DNA of 64,000 bases from Psychrobacillus sp042945595 (GCF_042945595.1 NZ_CP168493.1:620001-684000); one strand, 5' to 3'; positions 8,440 through 17,106 are shown, counted from the stretch's first letter. A program made the numbers and translations. Notes: generated by a model not told the origin, from the letters alone.

Positions 8440-9273
8440 TTAAACTATAGTTGTAGTTACATCTGGAGCACCGTATTTTCCTTTTGCCCCGTGTAGAACT
8501 GGCCCAACGTATTGATTTAGCTTCCAGCCGTGTGCAATTGCAGCGGAAACGAATTCTTTTGCTTCAAATACTGCATCTGAAACTGTAAATCCATTTGCTA
8601 AGTTAGCAGTAACAGCAGCTGCGAACGTACAGCCAGCCCCGTGGTTATAAGTTGTTTCTGTTTTTTCTGTTTCAAGTAACGTATGGGTTTGTCCATCGTA
8701 GAATAAATCAACTGCTTTTTCATGCGCTAGTTGTTTTCCACCTTTGATCACAACATTTTTTGCGCCAAGTGCATGAATCTTTTCCGCAGCAGCTTTCATG
8801 TCTTCGATTGTTTTCAATATTCCAAGACCTGAAAGTTGTCCAGCTTCAAAAAGATTAGGAGTGACAACTTGTGCACGTGGCAGTAAGTATTTGATCATTG
8901 CATCTACAGTACCTGGATTAAGCACTTCATCTTCGCCTTTACAAACCATCACTGGGTCAATTACTACATGACTCACACCTGATTCTTCAATAATAATACC
9001 AGCAGTTTCGATAATTTCTTCCGTACTTAACATACCTGTTTTTATCGCATCCACGTTTGTAGACAATGCCGTTTTTGCTTGACGTTTAATCTCCTCAACA
9101 GGAAGGGAAAATACATTGTGGCTCCACCCGTTGTCGGGATCCATTGTAGCAACCACCGTTAAAATATTCATACCGTATGTACCGTGTTCTTGGAAAGTTT
9201 TTAAATCTGCTTGTATTCCAGCTCCACCAGAAGTATCAGAGCCAGCAATTGTTAATGTTTTTTTAATAGACAT
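8440..9273 (-). CDS. pdxK: Pyridoxine/HMP kinase of the ThiD-PdxK type
   Basis: 277-residue ribokinase-fold kinase. The N-terminal TIAGSDTSGGAGIQADLKTF is the ThiD/PdxK signature, and the C-terminal anion-hole motif appears as YNHGAGCTFAAAVTANLANG, with Asp replaced by Asn-His-Gly ordering usual for this subgroup (GAGCTF). Such enzymes phosphorylate pyridoxine, pyridoxal or hydroxymethylpyrimidine. Position next to the ywd cluster and ung matches the B. subtilis pdxK locus, so I favour vitamin B6 kinase over thiamine kinase. The start is supported by AAGGAG about nine bases upstream. Confidence 0.85.
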   Translation of the reverse strand: MSIKKTLTIAGSDTSGGAGIQADLKTFQEHGTYGMNILTVVATMDPDNGWSHNVFSLPVEEIKRQAKTALSTNVDAIKTGMLSTEEIIETAGIIIEESGVSHVVIDPVMVCKGEDEVLNPGTVDAMIKYLLPRAQVVTPNLFEAGQLSGLGILKTIEDMKAAAEKIHALGAKNVVIKGGKQLAHEKAVDLFYDGQTHTLLETEKTETTYNHGAGCTFAAAVTANLANGFTVSDAVFEAKEFVSAAIAHGWKLNQYVGPVLHGAKGKYGAPDVTTTIV

Positions 9274-9343
9274 CTCAAAAGTCTCCTTTATATTTCCATC
9301 ATTTAATATAATTCATTGTATCAGATTAAGGCGAATTTTTGAA

Positions 9344-9604
9344 TTATGGAAGCTTTGGGGCAATCCATAATTTGATCAAAACAAATAGTAAAATAATCGC
9401 AATGAAAATAGTAATAATGGAACCTATAACAATGCCATTTGCAAATAAAGAAAATGCTATGAATAGAAGAAATGCTATGAATAGAATCGTTCCTAAAGTG
9501 AAACAGCCCATACCTAAATTTTTTGCCTTGTCAGGAACTTCATTAGATGTTGTAGCTGCTTTCTCGATCGTCCTCAACTTTTCGCGATAATGTAAATCGG
9601 CCAT
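9344..9604 (-). CDS. Small membrane protein, function unknown
   Basis: 86-residue protein starting MADLHYREKLRT, with a charged N-terminal 30 residues and then two long hydrophobic segments (about residues 32-55 and 58-80). I chose the ATG at 9604 over the GTG at 9610 because the AAAGGGG ribosome site is at proper distance only from the ATG. It is divergent from the DUF4230 gene at 9709. No family was recognised; small two-segment membrane proteins are found at the same place in other Bacillales ywd regions. Confidence 0.6.
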   Translation of the reverse strand: MADLHYREKLRTIEKAATTSNEVPDKAKNLGMGCFTLGTILFIAFLLFIAFSLFANGIVIGSIITIFIAIILLFVLIKLWIAPKLP

Positions 9605-9708
9605 TTGCACATCCCCTTTTTTTCATCGTACCATGTATCGAATAGTTGTTAATAGAGAAACTTTTCGCTACTGTTAACGTAGTAGATTGAAAGGAAAAGA
9701 GGGATGAC

Positions 9709-10458
9709 ATGAGAAATGACGATAAAATTCGCGAAATGGAAAAATTACTAAAAGAATTAAAAGCACAAAATGAAACAGTCGCTACGATTGCAGAAAGTCC
9801 TATTAATAGAGGAATCAGCTTTTGGAAAGTGCGCCGTCTTTTATTTAAACTAGGTTTTAAATCCTTCTTTGCGATTGCACTTATTGTTCTTCTACTGCTA
9901 GCAGCCTTACCATTTGCTGCATTTTGGGCAATTAAAGGAAGTACATTTACGGAAAATAAAGGTTCGTTTATTGAGCAAGTACAAGCTTTGAATGAATTAT
10001 CAACAGCTCAAGCTTTTACAAAAGTAATTATTGAACGACAAGATAATGCATTATTTGGAAAAGAAATCGGTATTGATTTACCAGGAACAAAAAGGCAGTT
10101 ACTAGTAGTAGTGCCTGGCTCCGTGAGGGCTGGAGTAGATTTTTCAAAAGTGACAGAGTCTGATATAAAAGTGAACGAGAAAAATAAAACAGCGAAACTC
10201 ACATTACCTAAGGCGCAATTTTTAGGTGGGCCGGAGATTTTATTCGATCAAGTAGAGGTATTTTCTTATGAAGGATTATTTCGTGAAAAAGCGGATATAA
10301 AAGAAGCGTATGACCTTGCAGACAATGCCAAAGAAATGATGATCGAAGAAACTACAGGACAAGGGTTATTGCAATTAGCAGAAGTAAACGCAGCGAAATC
10401 GGTGAAAGAAATGTTCCAATTAGTGGACTATGATGTACAAGTAGAATTTAAGGAGTGA
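9709..10458 (+). CDS. DUF4230 domain protein with N-terminal membrane anchor
   Basis: 249 residues. Residues 1-25 are a short charged, coiled-coil-like segment (DKIREMEKLLKELKAQNET), residues about 52-74 form one membrane helix rich in Leu/Ala, and the rest is an extracytoplasmic domain. FTKVIIERQDNALFGKEIG and KLTLPKAQFLG fit the DUF4230 family, of unknown function. AAAAGAGGGATGAC precedes the ATG. The stop is seven bases before the ung start, whose ribosome site lies inside the end of this gene, so the two are probably cotranscribed. Confidence 0.7.
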   Translation: MRNDDKIREMEKLLKELKAQNETVATIAESPINRGISFWKVRRLLFKLGFKSFFAIALIVLLLLAALPFAAFWAIKGSTFTENKGSFIEQVQALNELSTAQAFTKVIIERQDNALFGKEIGIDLPGTKRQLLVVVPGSVRAGVDFSKVTESDIKVNEKNKTAKLTLPKAQFLGGPEILFDQVEVFSYEGLFREKADIKEAYDLADNAKEMMIEETTGQGLLQLAEVNAAKSVKEMFQLVDYDVQVEFKE

Positions 10459-10464
10459 TGCGTA

Positions 10465-11118
10465 GTGGTTAGTTGGGAAGAGATTCTAGTGGAAGAACGA
10501 GAAAAAGCCTATTTTGTGAAGCTAAAATCCTCTCTTGAGAAAGAATATTCAGAACAAACGATTTATCCTGCACAAGCTGATATTGGAAGTGCTTTTCGTG
10601 CGACAACTTATAATGAAGTGAAAATAGTGATTCTTGGTCAAGATCCATATCACGGAGAAGGACAAGCGCATGGTATGAGTTTTTCAGTGAAGCCAGGAGT
10701 ACCTATTCCGCCAAGCTTACGCAATATGTTCAAAGAACTTTCGGATGATATGGGTTGTCCGGGTCCTTCAAGCGGATATTTGGAAAGCTGGGCTAAGCAA
10801 GGAGTTTTATTGTTAAATACAGTATTAACTGTTCGTGCAGGGGAGGCTAATTCGCATAAAGGAGCGGGCTGGGAAACGTTTACAGATACAATGATAAAAA
10901 AGTTATCGGAACGAGAAAAGCCGCTCATTTTTGTTTTATGGGGGAAACCAGCTCAAGTGAAAAAAAAGTTAATTGATACAAGGAAGCATGTCATTTTAGA
11001 AGCACCGCATCCAAGCCCATTGAGTGCATATAGAGGTTTTTTTGGTAGTAAGCCATACTCAAAAATAAATGCACAGCTACAAGCCTGGGGGGAGACGCCA
11101 ATCGATTTTTGTCTGTAA
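10465..11118 (+). CDS. ung: Uracil-DNA glycosylase
   Basis: 217-residue family 1 uracil-DNA glycosylase, which removes uracil from DNA to start base-excision repair. The water-activating motif GQDPYHG is at residues 58-64 and the DNA-intercalation motif HPSPLS begins near residue 182; both are intact, and length is normal for the family. The start is GTG at 10465, with AAGGAG nine bases ahead inside the end of the DUF4230 gene. It is followed by a small Cys-rich gene and ywdI, so a four-gene operon is likely. Confidence 0.96.
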   Translation: MVSWEEILVEEREKAYFVKLKSSLEKEYSEQTIYPAQADIGSAFRATTYNEVKIVILGQDPYHGEGQAHGMSFSVKPGVPIPPSLRNMFKELSDDMGCPGPSSGYLESWAKQGVLLLNTVLTVRAGEANSHKGAGWETFTDTMIKKLSEREKPLIFVLWGKPAQVKKKLIDTRKHVILEAPHPSPLSAYRGFFGSKPYSKINAQLQAWGETPIDFCL

Positions 11119-11154
11119 TTATGCTATTATATGGAATGAAAGTGGGGGAGTGCA

Positions 11155-11334
11155 ATGGCTGTGAACTGTTTTAAATGCCGCCACTTTTTTACTACATGGG
11201 ATGCCAGTAATCCTCGTGGATGTAAGGCTTATGGATTTAAAACGAAAGAGCTCCCATCTGCATTAGTAAATCGTACCTCTGGCATGGAGTGTTTAAAATT
11301 CGAACAAAAGCAAGTGGAGGTGCAAAAAAGATGA
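11155..11334 (+). CDS. Small Cys-rich protein between ung and ywdI
   Basis: 59-residue ORF starting MAVNCFKCRHFFTTWD. Four cysteines (C5, C8, C23, C46) suggest a small zinc site, with CxxC at the N-terminus. GTGGGGGAG stands six bases before the ATG, and the stop codon overlaps the ywdI start as ATGA, so translation is coupled. I do not recognise a named family; similar short proteins follow ung in other Bacillales. Coupling and codon use make it a real gene. A role with ung is only suggested by position. Confidence 0.7.
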   Translation: MAVNCFKCRHFFTTWDASNPRGCKAYGFKTKELPSALVNRTSGMECLKFEQKQVEVQKR

Positions 11335-11564
11335 TTTCGAATGAACAAATTTTGAATCAAATAGAAAAACAAATACATAAAGCGAAAATGGAAACGAATG
11401 GACAGGCTACGCGAGAGGCATTTGCCGCCATCCGTGCATTATGTGATGTCGTACTAGATTCCACTACATCCGTTAGTCCCATCCAGTCAGCACCAGTTAT
11501 CTCTGCACAACCAATCACATTAAAAGAAAACGATGCCAACGGAGAATCATTATTTGATTTTTAA
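11331..11564 (+). CDS. ywdI: YwdI family protein (DUF5327)
   Basis: 77 residues, starting MISNEQILNQIEKQIHKAK, a helical N-terminal half, a Ser/Pro/Thr-rich linker, and an acidic tail ESLFDF. This is the ywdI (DUF5327) protein by position and sequence; function unknown. The in-frame ATG at 11289 is rejected since the ATG at 11331 overlaps the stop of the preceding gene by four bases and has GGAGGTG about eight bases upstream. Confidence 0.75.
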   Translation: MISNEQILNQIEKQIHKAKMETNGQATREAFAAIRALCDVVLDSTTSVSPIQSAPVISAQPITLKENDANGESLFDF

Positions 11565-11683
11565 ACTTTTTCAGTAGCGCTAAAGAAAGCAAAAACCTCT
11601 GGGGGATCAATTAGAAATTAAATTGTGCCAATCATAATGCAAAATCCGAGCATAAATAGACTATTAGAAAGTAGGAGACTTTT

Positions 11684-12064
11684 GTGAAATTTTTTATCAT
11701 CGCAGGGGCGATTAATGGATTTTTATCTGTAGCACTAGGCGCATTTGGTGCACATGCTTTAAAAGAAAGACTATCTGAAAAGTATTTAGCAGTATGGGAA
11801 ACGGCTGTTCAATATCAAATGTTTCATGCACTCGCATTAATTGCAATCGGCATTTTGATGAGTAGTAAATTACTAGGTCATGTCACTTCCTTGAATACTG
11901 CAGGATATTTAATTTTAGTAGGAATTGTTTTATTCTCAGGAAGCTTGTACGCATTAAGCTTATCGGGCATCAGTGTTTTAGGTGCCATTACCCCAATCGG
12001 TGGAGTAGCCTTTCTAGTAGGATGGATCATGCTAATCGTTGCAGCAGCAAAATACGCAAACTAA
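11684..12064 (+). CDS. ywdK: DUF423 small membrane protein YwdK
   Basis: 126-residue membrane protein with four hydrophobic segments. The N-terminal GAINGFLSVALGAFGAHALK and VWETAVQYQMFHALAL are diagnostic of DUF423 (YwdK/YgdD). Function is unknown. The start is GTG at 11684 with TAGGAG eight bases upstream. It is 119 bases after ywdI with no terminator between, so it may be the last gene of the ung operon; a terminator follows. Confidence 0.88.
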   Translation: MKFFIIAGAINGFLSVALGAFGAHALKERLSEKYLAVWETAVQYQMFHALALIAIGILMSSKLLGHVTSLNTAGYLILVGIVLFSGSLYALSLSGISVLGAITPIGGVAFLVGWIMLIVAAAKYAN

Positions 12065-12073
12065 TAATTTGAA

Positions 12074-12107
12074 GGACCAAATCATAAATGGGTTTGGTCT
12101 TTTATTT
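12074..12107 (+). terminator. Terminator of ywdK
   Basis: GACCAAATC-ATAAAT-GGGTTTGGTC hairpin followed by TTTTAT. Confidence 0.75.
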
Positions 12108-12136
12108 TGAGGTAAATTACATTCTCTATCAAACTG

Positions 12137-12290
12137 CCTGTAATTATTATTTATTAACAGTAAGTAACTGGCAGATCGAGACCGATTTGCATAGCAGAGC
12201 AACCAATTCAGATGCAAGAGCAACCAAATCACATCTAACCGCAACCAATTCCAGAACAAGCGCAACCATTTCTCAAATAAAGAATTAGCT
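12137..12290. repeat. Composite 21-bp-period array, copy 1
   Basis: A leader (CCTGTAATTATTAT... ending GGCAG) is followed by ACC cores at 12181, 12202, 12223, 12244 and 12265, every 21 bases, each in the context GNRACCAAWT or a near variant. The last unit runs into ACCATTTCTC and a tail containing CTCTTTGTGAGA. The stretch is not coding; ORFs across it only reflect the 7-codon period. Confidence 0.85.
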
Positions 12291-12332
12291 CTTTGTGAGA
12301 CATGATAAATGAGTGCTAATCTAGCAAATTTA

Positions 12333-12475
12333 CCTGTAATTATTATCTATTAACAGTAATAATCCGGCAGACCGAGACCAATTCGCATAGAAGAGCAACC
12401 AATTCATATGCAGGCGCAACCAATTCGCACCTGACCGAGACCAATTCCGGAGCAAGAACAACCATTTCAAATCAT
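12333..12475. repeat. Composite 21-bp-period array, copy 2
   Basis: Second copy of the same composite: leader CCTGTAATTATTATCTAT at 12333, then ACC cores at 12377, 12398, 12419, 12440 and 12461. It differs from copy 1 by scattered substitutions and loses its tail where the gerQ terminator begins. Confidence 0.85.
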
Positions 12476-12512
12476 AAAGAGGCTTATCCACTATACCGGA
12501 TAAGCCTCTTTT
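12476..12512. terminator. Bidirectional terminator downstream of gerQ
   Basis: 14-bp stem around AAAGAGGCTTATCC with an eight-base loop and T-runs on both strands; it ends gerQ on the minus strand. Confidence 0.88.
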
Positions 12513-12513
12513 C

Positions 12514-12834
12514 TCATAAGCTATAATTAATTTCTTCATCGAATGTTGCGTAGTCAAAGTAAATCATGAGCATTAAGTATCTTTTGCCGTTGGGATCACT
12601 AAGAATAACGTGATCTCGGCCGGCAGCTTCGACATAGCCTGTAATAACTATTGAGTTATGTTCTTTACTGTGTTCGAATGTAAAATAGAATGTACCGAGC
12701 TTTCCTTTATTCATTCTCAAAATATTTTCAATATAGGATTCTTCTTGACGTCTAGCAGCGGGTAGTGGAACGCTTGGTGGGGTCATTTGCTGCTGTTGTG
12801 GATAGCCTCCGGGGTGCCAATAATATTGAACCAT
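12514..12834 (-). CDS. gerQ: Spore coat/germination protein GerQ
   Basis: 106-residue spore protein. The N-terminus is Tyr/Pro/Gln-rich (YYWHPGGYPQQQQ), and the C-terminal two-thirds (ENILRMNKGKLGTFYFTFEH, AAGRDHVILSDP) is the GerQ domain. In Bacillus, GerQ (YwdL) is cross-linked in the coat by the transglutaminase Tgl and is needed for CwlJ function in germination. It lies 19 bases downstream of cwlJ on the same strand, the conserved bicistronic pair, so mother-cell expression with cwlJ is expected. Confidence 0.92.
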   Translation of the reverse strand: MVQYYWHPGGYPQQQQMTPPSVPLPAARRQEESYIENILRMNKGKLGTFYFTFEHSKEHNSIVITGYVEAAGRDHVILSDPNGKRYLMLMIYFDYATFDEEINYSL

Positions 12835-12853
12835 TCATACATCCTTTCTGTAA

Positions 12854-13273
12854 TTAAATGCTAGGGCAATCCTCTTCTGAAGGGGAGTAGAAGCAGTGTG
12901 CTTTAAAACGTCCAGTGTTCCATTGGTTATACCACTGAGCAGGGCAATCGCCACCTGGGTCAAAAAACCATAAAGAACGCTCTCCAGGATGAAAACGTTC
13001 TCCGTTAATCACACGCCTTGCAAGTTTTCTATCAACCTCCCGTGCACGCTGATAAAAATACGATTTTGTTGTTGCTTCAAATCCACCGGGCTTTTGAAAA
13101 ACCATGTCTTCCAAATTGCGGACATCTTTGAAGTCTAAGCAGTCAGCACGAACTCGGTTTACTCCAACATTCCCGACCAATAGCATTCCAAGATCGCCTT
13201 CACCTTCTGCTTCTGCACGCATTAATCTTGCAAGTAAATCCAACTCCTTCGCCGTAGAACGAACTACTGCCAA
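12854..13273 (-). CDS. cwlJ: Spore cortex-lytic cell wall hydrolase CwlJ
   Basis: 139-residue SleB/CwlJ-type hydrolase that degrades spore cortex peptidoglycan during germination, notably in response to Ca-dipicolinate. Seen: LARLMRAEAEGEGDLGMLLVGNVGVNR with the conserved catalytic Glu in RAEAEGE, and the C-terminal FDPGGDCPAQWYNQWNTGRFKAHCFY. Unlike SleB it has no signal peptide or binding domain, as is normal for CwlJ. The start is TTG at 13273, five bases after AGGAGGTG. GerQ, required for its placement in the coat, is encoded next. Confidence 0.93.
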   Translation of the reverse strand: MAVVRSTAKELDLLARLMRAEAEGEGDLGMLLVGNVGVNRVRADCLDFKDVRNLEDMVFQKPGGFEATTKSYFYQRAREVDRKLARRVINGERFHPGERSLWFFDPGGDCPAQWYNQWNTGRFKAHCFYSPSEEDCPSI

Positions 13274-13340
13274 TGCATCACCTCCTACAATACACTATGC
13301 AAAAAGGTGTTACATCATGCCCAAAAGCGAATAAGCCCGT

Positions 13341-13369
13341 AAAAAAAAGATTGCAAAAAATGCAACCTT
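13341..13369 (-). terminator. Terminator of hemQ
   Basis: On the minus strand GGTTGCA-TTTTT-TGCAATC is followed by eight T residues, ten bases after the hemQ stop. Confidence 0.75.
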
Positions 13370-13378
13370 TTCTGGAAA

Positions 13379-14128
13379 TTATATATTAAAAAAGTGTTTG
13401 CGTTTTTCAACAGCAAGAATTGTACCGATAAAGAATGAGCCGAATTCAGCGTATCTTGCGCTAACTTCGTCAAAACGCATTTCATAAACCAATTTTTTAA
13501 ACTGAAGTACATCATCTGAGAATAAAGTTACGCCCCATTCGAAATCGTCGAAGCCAACTGAACCCGAGATGATTTGTTTTACTTTACCAGCATATTGGCG
13601 GCCAATCATACCGTGGCTACGCATTAAACTTTTACGATCTTCCATTGAAAGCATATACCAGTTATCTTCGCCATTGCGACGTTTGTCCATTGGGTAGAAG
13701 CAAATGTATTGGGAACGTTGAAGCTCTGGATATAAACGAGCACGAACATGTGGGTTTTGGTATGGATCTTCGTTTGATTCACCTGCTAAGTAGTTAGATA
13801 ACTCAACTACAGAAACATAAGAATATGCAGGGATTGTAAAATCGGCAATCGTTAATTTGTTGAATTTCGCTTCTATTTCTTGAAGCTCGTCTATTGTTGG
13901 ACGCAATGTCATTAACATAAAGTCGGCTTTTTGACCAACAATTGCATAAAAAGCATGAGCGCCTGTTTTTGCATCATCTGCCAGTTGTAATTCATCTAAA
14001 AATGCGACAAATTCATCTGTTGCTTGTTTACGAAGTTCTGGATCAATCTGTTTCCATGATGTCCAATCCATTTGGCGAAAATCATGTAAAACGTACCAAC
14101 CATCTAGTGTAATTGCTGCTTCATTCAT
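13379..14128 (-). CDS. hemQ: Coproheme decarboxylase HemQ (chlorite-dismutase family)
   Basis: 249 residues. HemQ carries out the last step of the coproporphyrin-dependent haem pathway of Gram-positives, oxidative decarboxylation of coproheme to haem b. Seen: TLDGWYVLHDFRQMDW at the N-terminus, AYSYVSVVELSNYL, PMDKRR, and MRSHGMIGRQYAGK with the proximal haem His near residue 172. Length and C-terminal FDEVSARYAEFGSFF match the family. The ATG at 14128 is preferred over the in-frame GTG at 14140, which overlaps the AAAGGAG ribosome site. It is transcribed divergently from pta, as in B. subtilis (ywfI). Confidence 0.95.
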   Translation of the reverse strand: MNEAAITLDGWYVLHDFRQMDWTSWKQIDPELRKQATDEFVAFLDELQLADDAKTGAHAFYAIVGQKADFMLMTLRPTIDELQEIEAKFNKLTIADFTIPAYSYVSVVELSNYLAGESNEDPYQNPHVRARLYPELQRSQYICFYPMDKRRNGEDNWYMLSMEDRKSLMRSHGMIGRQYAGKVKQIISGSVGFDDFEWGVTLFSDDVLQFKKLVYEMRFDEVSARYAEFGSFFIGTILAVEKRKHFFNI

Positions 14129-14280
14129 TGAGTAAGACACTCCTTTTATTTAAAGATTTCGCCTTTTAAGTGTATCATACAAGCCCCAATATTTCCCGCT
14201 TGGCATGTATTTGCACATGACAATCTGTGACAAACTCGTGTATGCTTGAACTAGCAAAAACTTCAATAGGAGGAGCAAAC

Positions 14281-15228
14281 TTGGCTGATTTATTTCACGA
14301 AATAAAGCACAAATTAAGTGGAGCCAATATATCCATTGTATTACCTGAAGGAACAGATGAACGAGTCTTAGATGCAGCTGAAAAATTGCAAGCGGAGGGG
14401 ATCATTCAACCTATCGTAATAAGTTCTTCCGAAAATCTTCCAAAAAGTTTGACTGTCATTGATCCCAAAACGTACGAAGGGATGGATGACCTCGTCTCCG
14501 CATTCGTAGAACGGCGTAAAGGAAAAGTCACAGAAATAGAAGCAAGAGCGCTGCTTTTGAAAGACGTCAATTATTTCGCAACGATGCTTGTCTATACAGG
14601 CAGAGCAAGTGGTTTAGTAAGTGGAGCAGCGCATACAACGGCGGAAACGGTAAGACCTGCACTTCAAATCATCAAAACAAAACCCGGTATCACCAAAACA
14701 AGCGGCGCATTTATTATGGTTAAAGATGAACTTCGTTATATTTTTGCTGATTGTGCAATTACAATCGCTCCTACAAGTGAAGACTTAGCAGAAATTGCAG
14801 TGGAAAGTGCGAAAACCGCTACTGCCTTTGGAATAAAACCAAAAGTCGCTATGTTATCCTTCTCTACAAAAGGTTCCGCTCAGTCAGAAGAAACGGAAAA
14901 AGTAGTGAAAGCAACTAAATTAGCAAAAGAGTTGGCACCATATATAGCAATAGAAGGGGAATTGCAATTTGATGCAAGCATTGTTCCAACAATTGCAGTA
15001 AAAAAAGCACCAGGAGCAGATGTGCAAGGCGATGCAAATGTCTTTGTATTTCCCTCTCTAGAAGCGGGGAATATCGGATATAAAATTGCAGAGCGTCTAG
15101 GTGGGTTCGAAGCAATCGGACCCATTTTACAGGGATTAAATGCACCAATCAATGATTTGTCACGTGGCTGTTCAGTAGAGGATGTATACAAACTAGTTTA
15201 TATTACTGCAGCGCAAGCGTTAGAATAG
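14281..15228 (+). CDS. pta: Phosphate acetyltransferase
   Basis: 315-residue short-form phosphotransacetylase, making acetyl phosphate and CoA from acetyl-CoA and phosphate for overflow metabolism. ANISIVLPEGTDERVLDAAE at the N-terminus, SGAAHTTAETVRPALQIIK, and FPSLEAGNIGYKIAERLGG near the C-terminus are typical. The start is TTG at 14281, with TAGGAGGAG five to six bases upstream; the upstream in-frame ATGs lack a ribosome site. lipL follows 12 bases later, an operon retained in Bacillus. Confidence 0.95.
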   Translation: MADLFHEIKHKLSGANISIVLPEGTDERVLDAAEKLQAEGIIQPIVISSSENLPKSLTVIDPKTYEGMDDLVSAFVERRKGKVTEIEARALLLKDVNYFATMLVYTGRASGLVSGAAHTTAETVRPALQIIKTKPGITKTSGAFIMVKDELRYIFADCAITIAPTSEDLAEIAVESAKTATAFGIKPKVAMLSFSTKGSAQSEETEKVVKATKLAKELAPYIAIEGELQFDASIVPTIAVKKAPGADVQGDANVFVFPSLEAGNIGYKIAERLGGFEAIGPILQGLNAPINDLSRGCSVEDVYKLVYITAAQALE

Positions 15229-15240
15229 GGAGTTAAGAAA

Positions 15241-16080
15241 ATGTCTCAAATAGAAACATTATTACAGCAAGAAAATTGGCGATTTTGGGATCAATCACTT
15301 AGCGGAAAAAACCGTTCCGCATTAGAATCATTCGCCTCAGATGATTTACTCTGCCATTTAGTTGGACAAGGGAAATCTCCTGCAACGATTCGAACTTGGG
15401 TACACACAAATACAGTTGTTTTGGGAATACAAGATCACAGACTGCCGTTTGTAGAAGACGCACAGGATTTCATACGCACCCAAGGGTTTGCCCCTATCGT
15501 TCGTAATTCAGGAGGTCTAGCGGTTGTATTAGATGATGGGGTGCTTAATGTTTCGATTATTCTTTCTGAAAACAAGCAGTCCATTGATATTTCTACTGGG
15601 TATGAAGTAATGCTAGAATTTGTTAAGCTATTATTTCCAGAAGCAGAAGGGAAAATAGAAGCTTTTGAAATTGTCGGATCATATTGCCCAGGTTCATATG
15701 ATTTAAGTATTGGTGGGAAGAAGTTTGCTGGGATTTCGCAACGTAGACTTCGACAAGGGATTGCCGTCCAAGTGTATTTATGTGTAGAGGGTAGTGGAAG
15801 TGAGCGAGCAGATTTGATACGCCAATTTTATGAAATTGGTGTACAGGGTGAAGAAACAAAATTTAGTTATCCAGTAATCCATCCAGAAGTGATGGCCTCT
15901 TTGAATGAATTGCTAGACACAAATTGTACAGTTGAAGATATTGTCATACGCATCCAACAAGTATTGCAACATCTGTCTACTAATGTAGTATCCCAATCTG
16001 TTACACAAGATGAAATGGAACTCTACCAATTTTATATGCAACGAGTAGTGGATAGAAACAAAAAAATGCTAACAAAATAA
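15241..16080 (+). CDS. lipL: Octanoyl-[GcvH]:protein N-octanoyltransferase LipL
   Basis: 279 residues of the biotin/lipoate ligase fold. LipL moves the octanoyl group from GcvH to the E2 subunits of 2-oxoacid dehydrogenases, an amidotransfer through an acyl-cysteine. The catalytic Cys is visible in GSYCPGSYDLS at residue 149, near C150 of B. subtilis LipL; VRNSGGLAVVLDDGVLNVS and the Lys-containing GGKKFAGISQRR are also present. It follows pta closely and ends at a bidirectional terminator. Good match to YwfL and not to LplJ-type ligases. Confidence 0.92.
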   Translation: MSQIETLLQQENWRFWDQSLSGKNRSALESFASDDLLCHLVGQGKSPATIRTWVHTNTVVLGIQDHRLPFVEDAQDFIRTQGFAPIVRNSGGLAVVLDDGVLNVSIILSENKQSIDISTGYEVMLEFVKLLFPEAEGKIEAFEIVGSYCPGSYDLSIGGKKFAGISQRRLRQGIAVQVYLCVEGSGSERADLIRQFYEIGVQGEETKFSYPVIHPEVMASLNELLDTNCTVEDIVIRIQQVLQHLSTNVVSQSVTQDEMELYQFYMQRVVDRNKKMLTK

Positions 16081-16082
16081 GA

Positions 16083-16118
16083 AAAACCACCAATCCATTA
16101 AACGGTTGGTGGTTCTTT
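16083..16118. terminator. Bidirectional terminator between lipL and rsfA
   Basis: AACCACCAA...TTGGTGGTT with T-runs on both sides; it overlaps the 3' end of the convergent rsfA gene. Confidence 0.85.
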
Positions 16119-16721
16119 TGATACTAGATTCCCGTTTTTTTCCATCTGAAAAATTGGGACAGTTGGAACTTCTTCATCATTTAAAGTAACTAGTCTTCTT
16201 GCGCGGTTCATAATTTGAACGAATTGCTCGTAATCTTGTTTAATTGCAGCGTTTTCTTTTTCTAGTTTTGCAAGTTCACTTTCTAATTTTCGAATTTTTT
16301 CGTTTGAAATAGTTGCTAAATGGCGATACCTTGATATGTCTGAATCGCTATGCTGTAATCGAACGAGATAGGCGATAATAATATCAATCGATAGGGCAGA
16401 AACCGGGATAGAGGCTGTACGTTCACCACTTTCTGCTGGTTTTGCTAAATAGATACCATTTCCTCTTCGTCTATAATCTTTCCCTAAAATACGAAGCTTT
16501 TCTTTTCGTTCTTTTTTCGCTTCTTTTAACTCTGATTCGTATTGATGGCGAACGACAGCATTCCAGCGAAATCCACATGCGGCAGCTGTTCGATTTAATT
16601 CATCTCCAGCTTCTTCAAATGCATTTAACTGCGTGCTTCCTTCGCGGACGTGTCTTAGTACCATTTCTGCTAGCATTTCATCATTTTCATCCATCCAAGC
16701 ATCTTGTCTTATTTTTACCAT
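16098..16721 (-). CDS. rsfA: RsfA-family transcriptional regulator
   Basis: 207 residues. The N-terminal half is a Myb/SANT-like DNA-binding region (RQDAWMDENDEMLAEMVLRHVREG ... AAACGFRWNAVVR), and residues about 140-185 form a coiled coil rich in Glu/Lys/Leu. RsfA (YwfN) of B. subtilis is a prespore sigma-F-dependent regulator. The frame opens 18 codons earlier, but AGGAGGACAAAC directly ahead of the ATG at 16721 decides the start. The RsfA family has several paralogs in Bacillales; gene position next to lipL supports rsfA itself. Confidence 0.82.
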   Translation of the reverse strand: MVKIRQDAWMDENDEMLAEMVLRHVREGSTQLNAFEEAGDELNRTAAACGFRWNAVVRHQYESELKEAKKERKEKLRILGKDYRRRGNGIYLAKPAESGERTASIPVSALSIDIIIAYLVRLQHSDSDISRYRHLATISNEKIRKLESELAKLEKENAAIKQDYEQFVQIMNRARRLVTLNDEEVPTVPIFQMEKNGNLVSKEPPTV

Positions 16722-16878
16722 GTTTGTCCTCCTACCATGTTCATAGTTTCGTTGTTCTATTAACATAATGGACAACTTAACGTTCTTTTATTCACGTAAA
16801 ATACACTTGATAGCAATATAAGCTTTAAGATACAATGACCTGTAGACTATCACTATTTATAGAAAGGGTTGTGGGCAA

Positions 16879-17106
16879 ATGGCAAACCATTTTAGAGTTT
16901 GCGATGAGTGTCAGGCCGTTAATTTAAAATCATTAATTCCAAAGCTAAAGGCGATAGATCCAGAAGCAGAAATTGAAATAAAAGAATGTCAATCTTACTG
17001 TGGTCCAGGCCGAAAAAAAACGTTCGCATTTATAAATAATCGTCCAGTAGCTGCTTTATCGGAAGACGAATTAATGGAAAAAGTACGCGCCAAATTAGAA
17101 GTGTAG
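16879..17106 (+). CDS. DUF1450 (YuzB-like) small protein
   Basis: 75-residue soluble protein with cysteines at 8, 11, 37 and 41 (RVCDEC and KECQSYCGPGRKK). This pattern is typical of DUF1450, whose members resemble small thioredoxin-like ferredoxins; whether it binds a metal or an Fe-S cluster is not known. GAAAGGGTTGTGGG precedes the ATG. It stands alone between rsfA and ywfO. Confidence 0.8.
   Translation: MANHFRVCDECQAVNLKSLIPKLKAIDPEAEIEIKECQSYCGPGRKKTFAFINNRPVAALSEDELMEKVRAKLEV

Noticed and set aside
12088..12288. 66-codon ORF with ATNS/ATKS repeats
   Set aside because: Same effect of the 21-bp array; starts inside the ywdK terminator.
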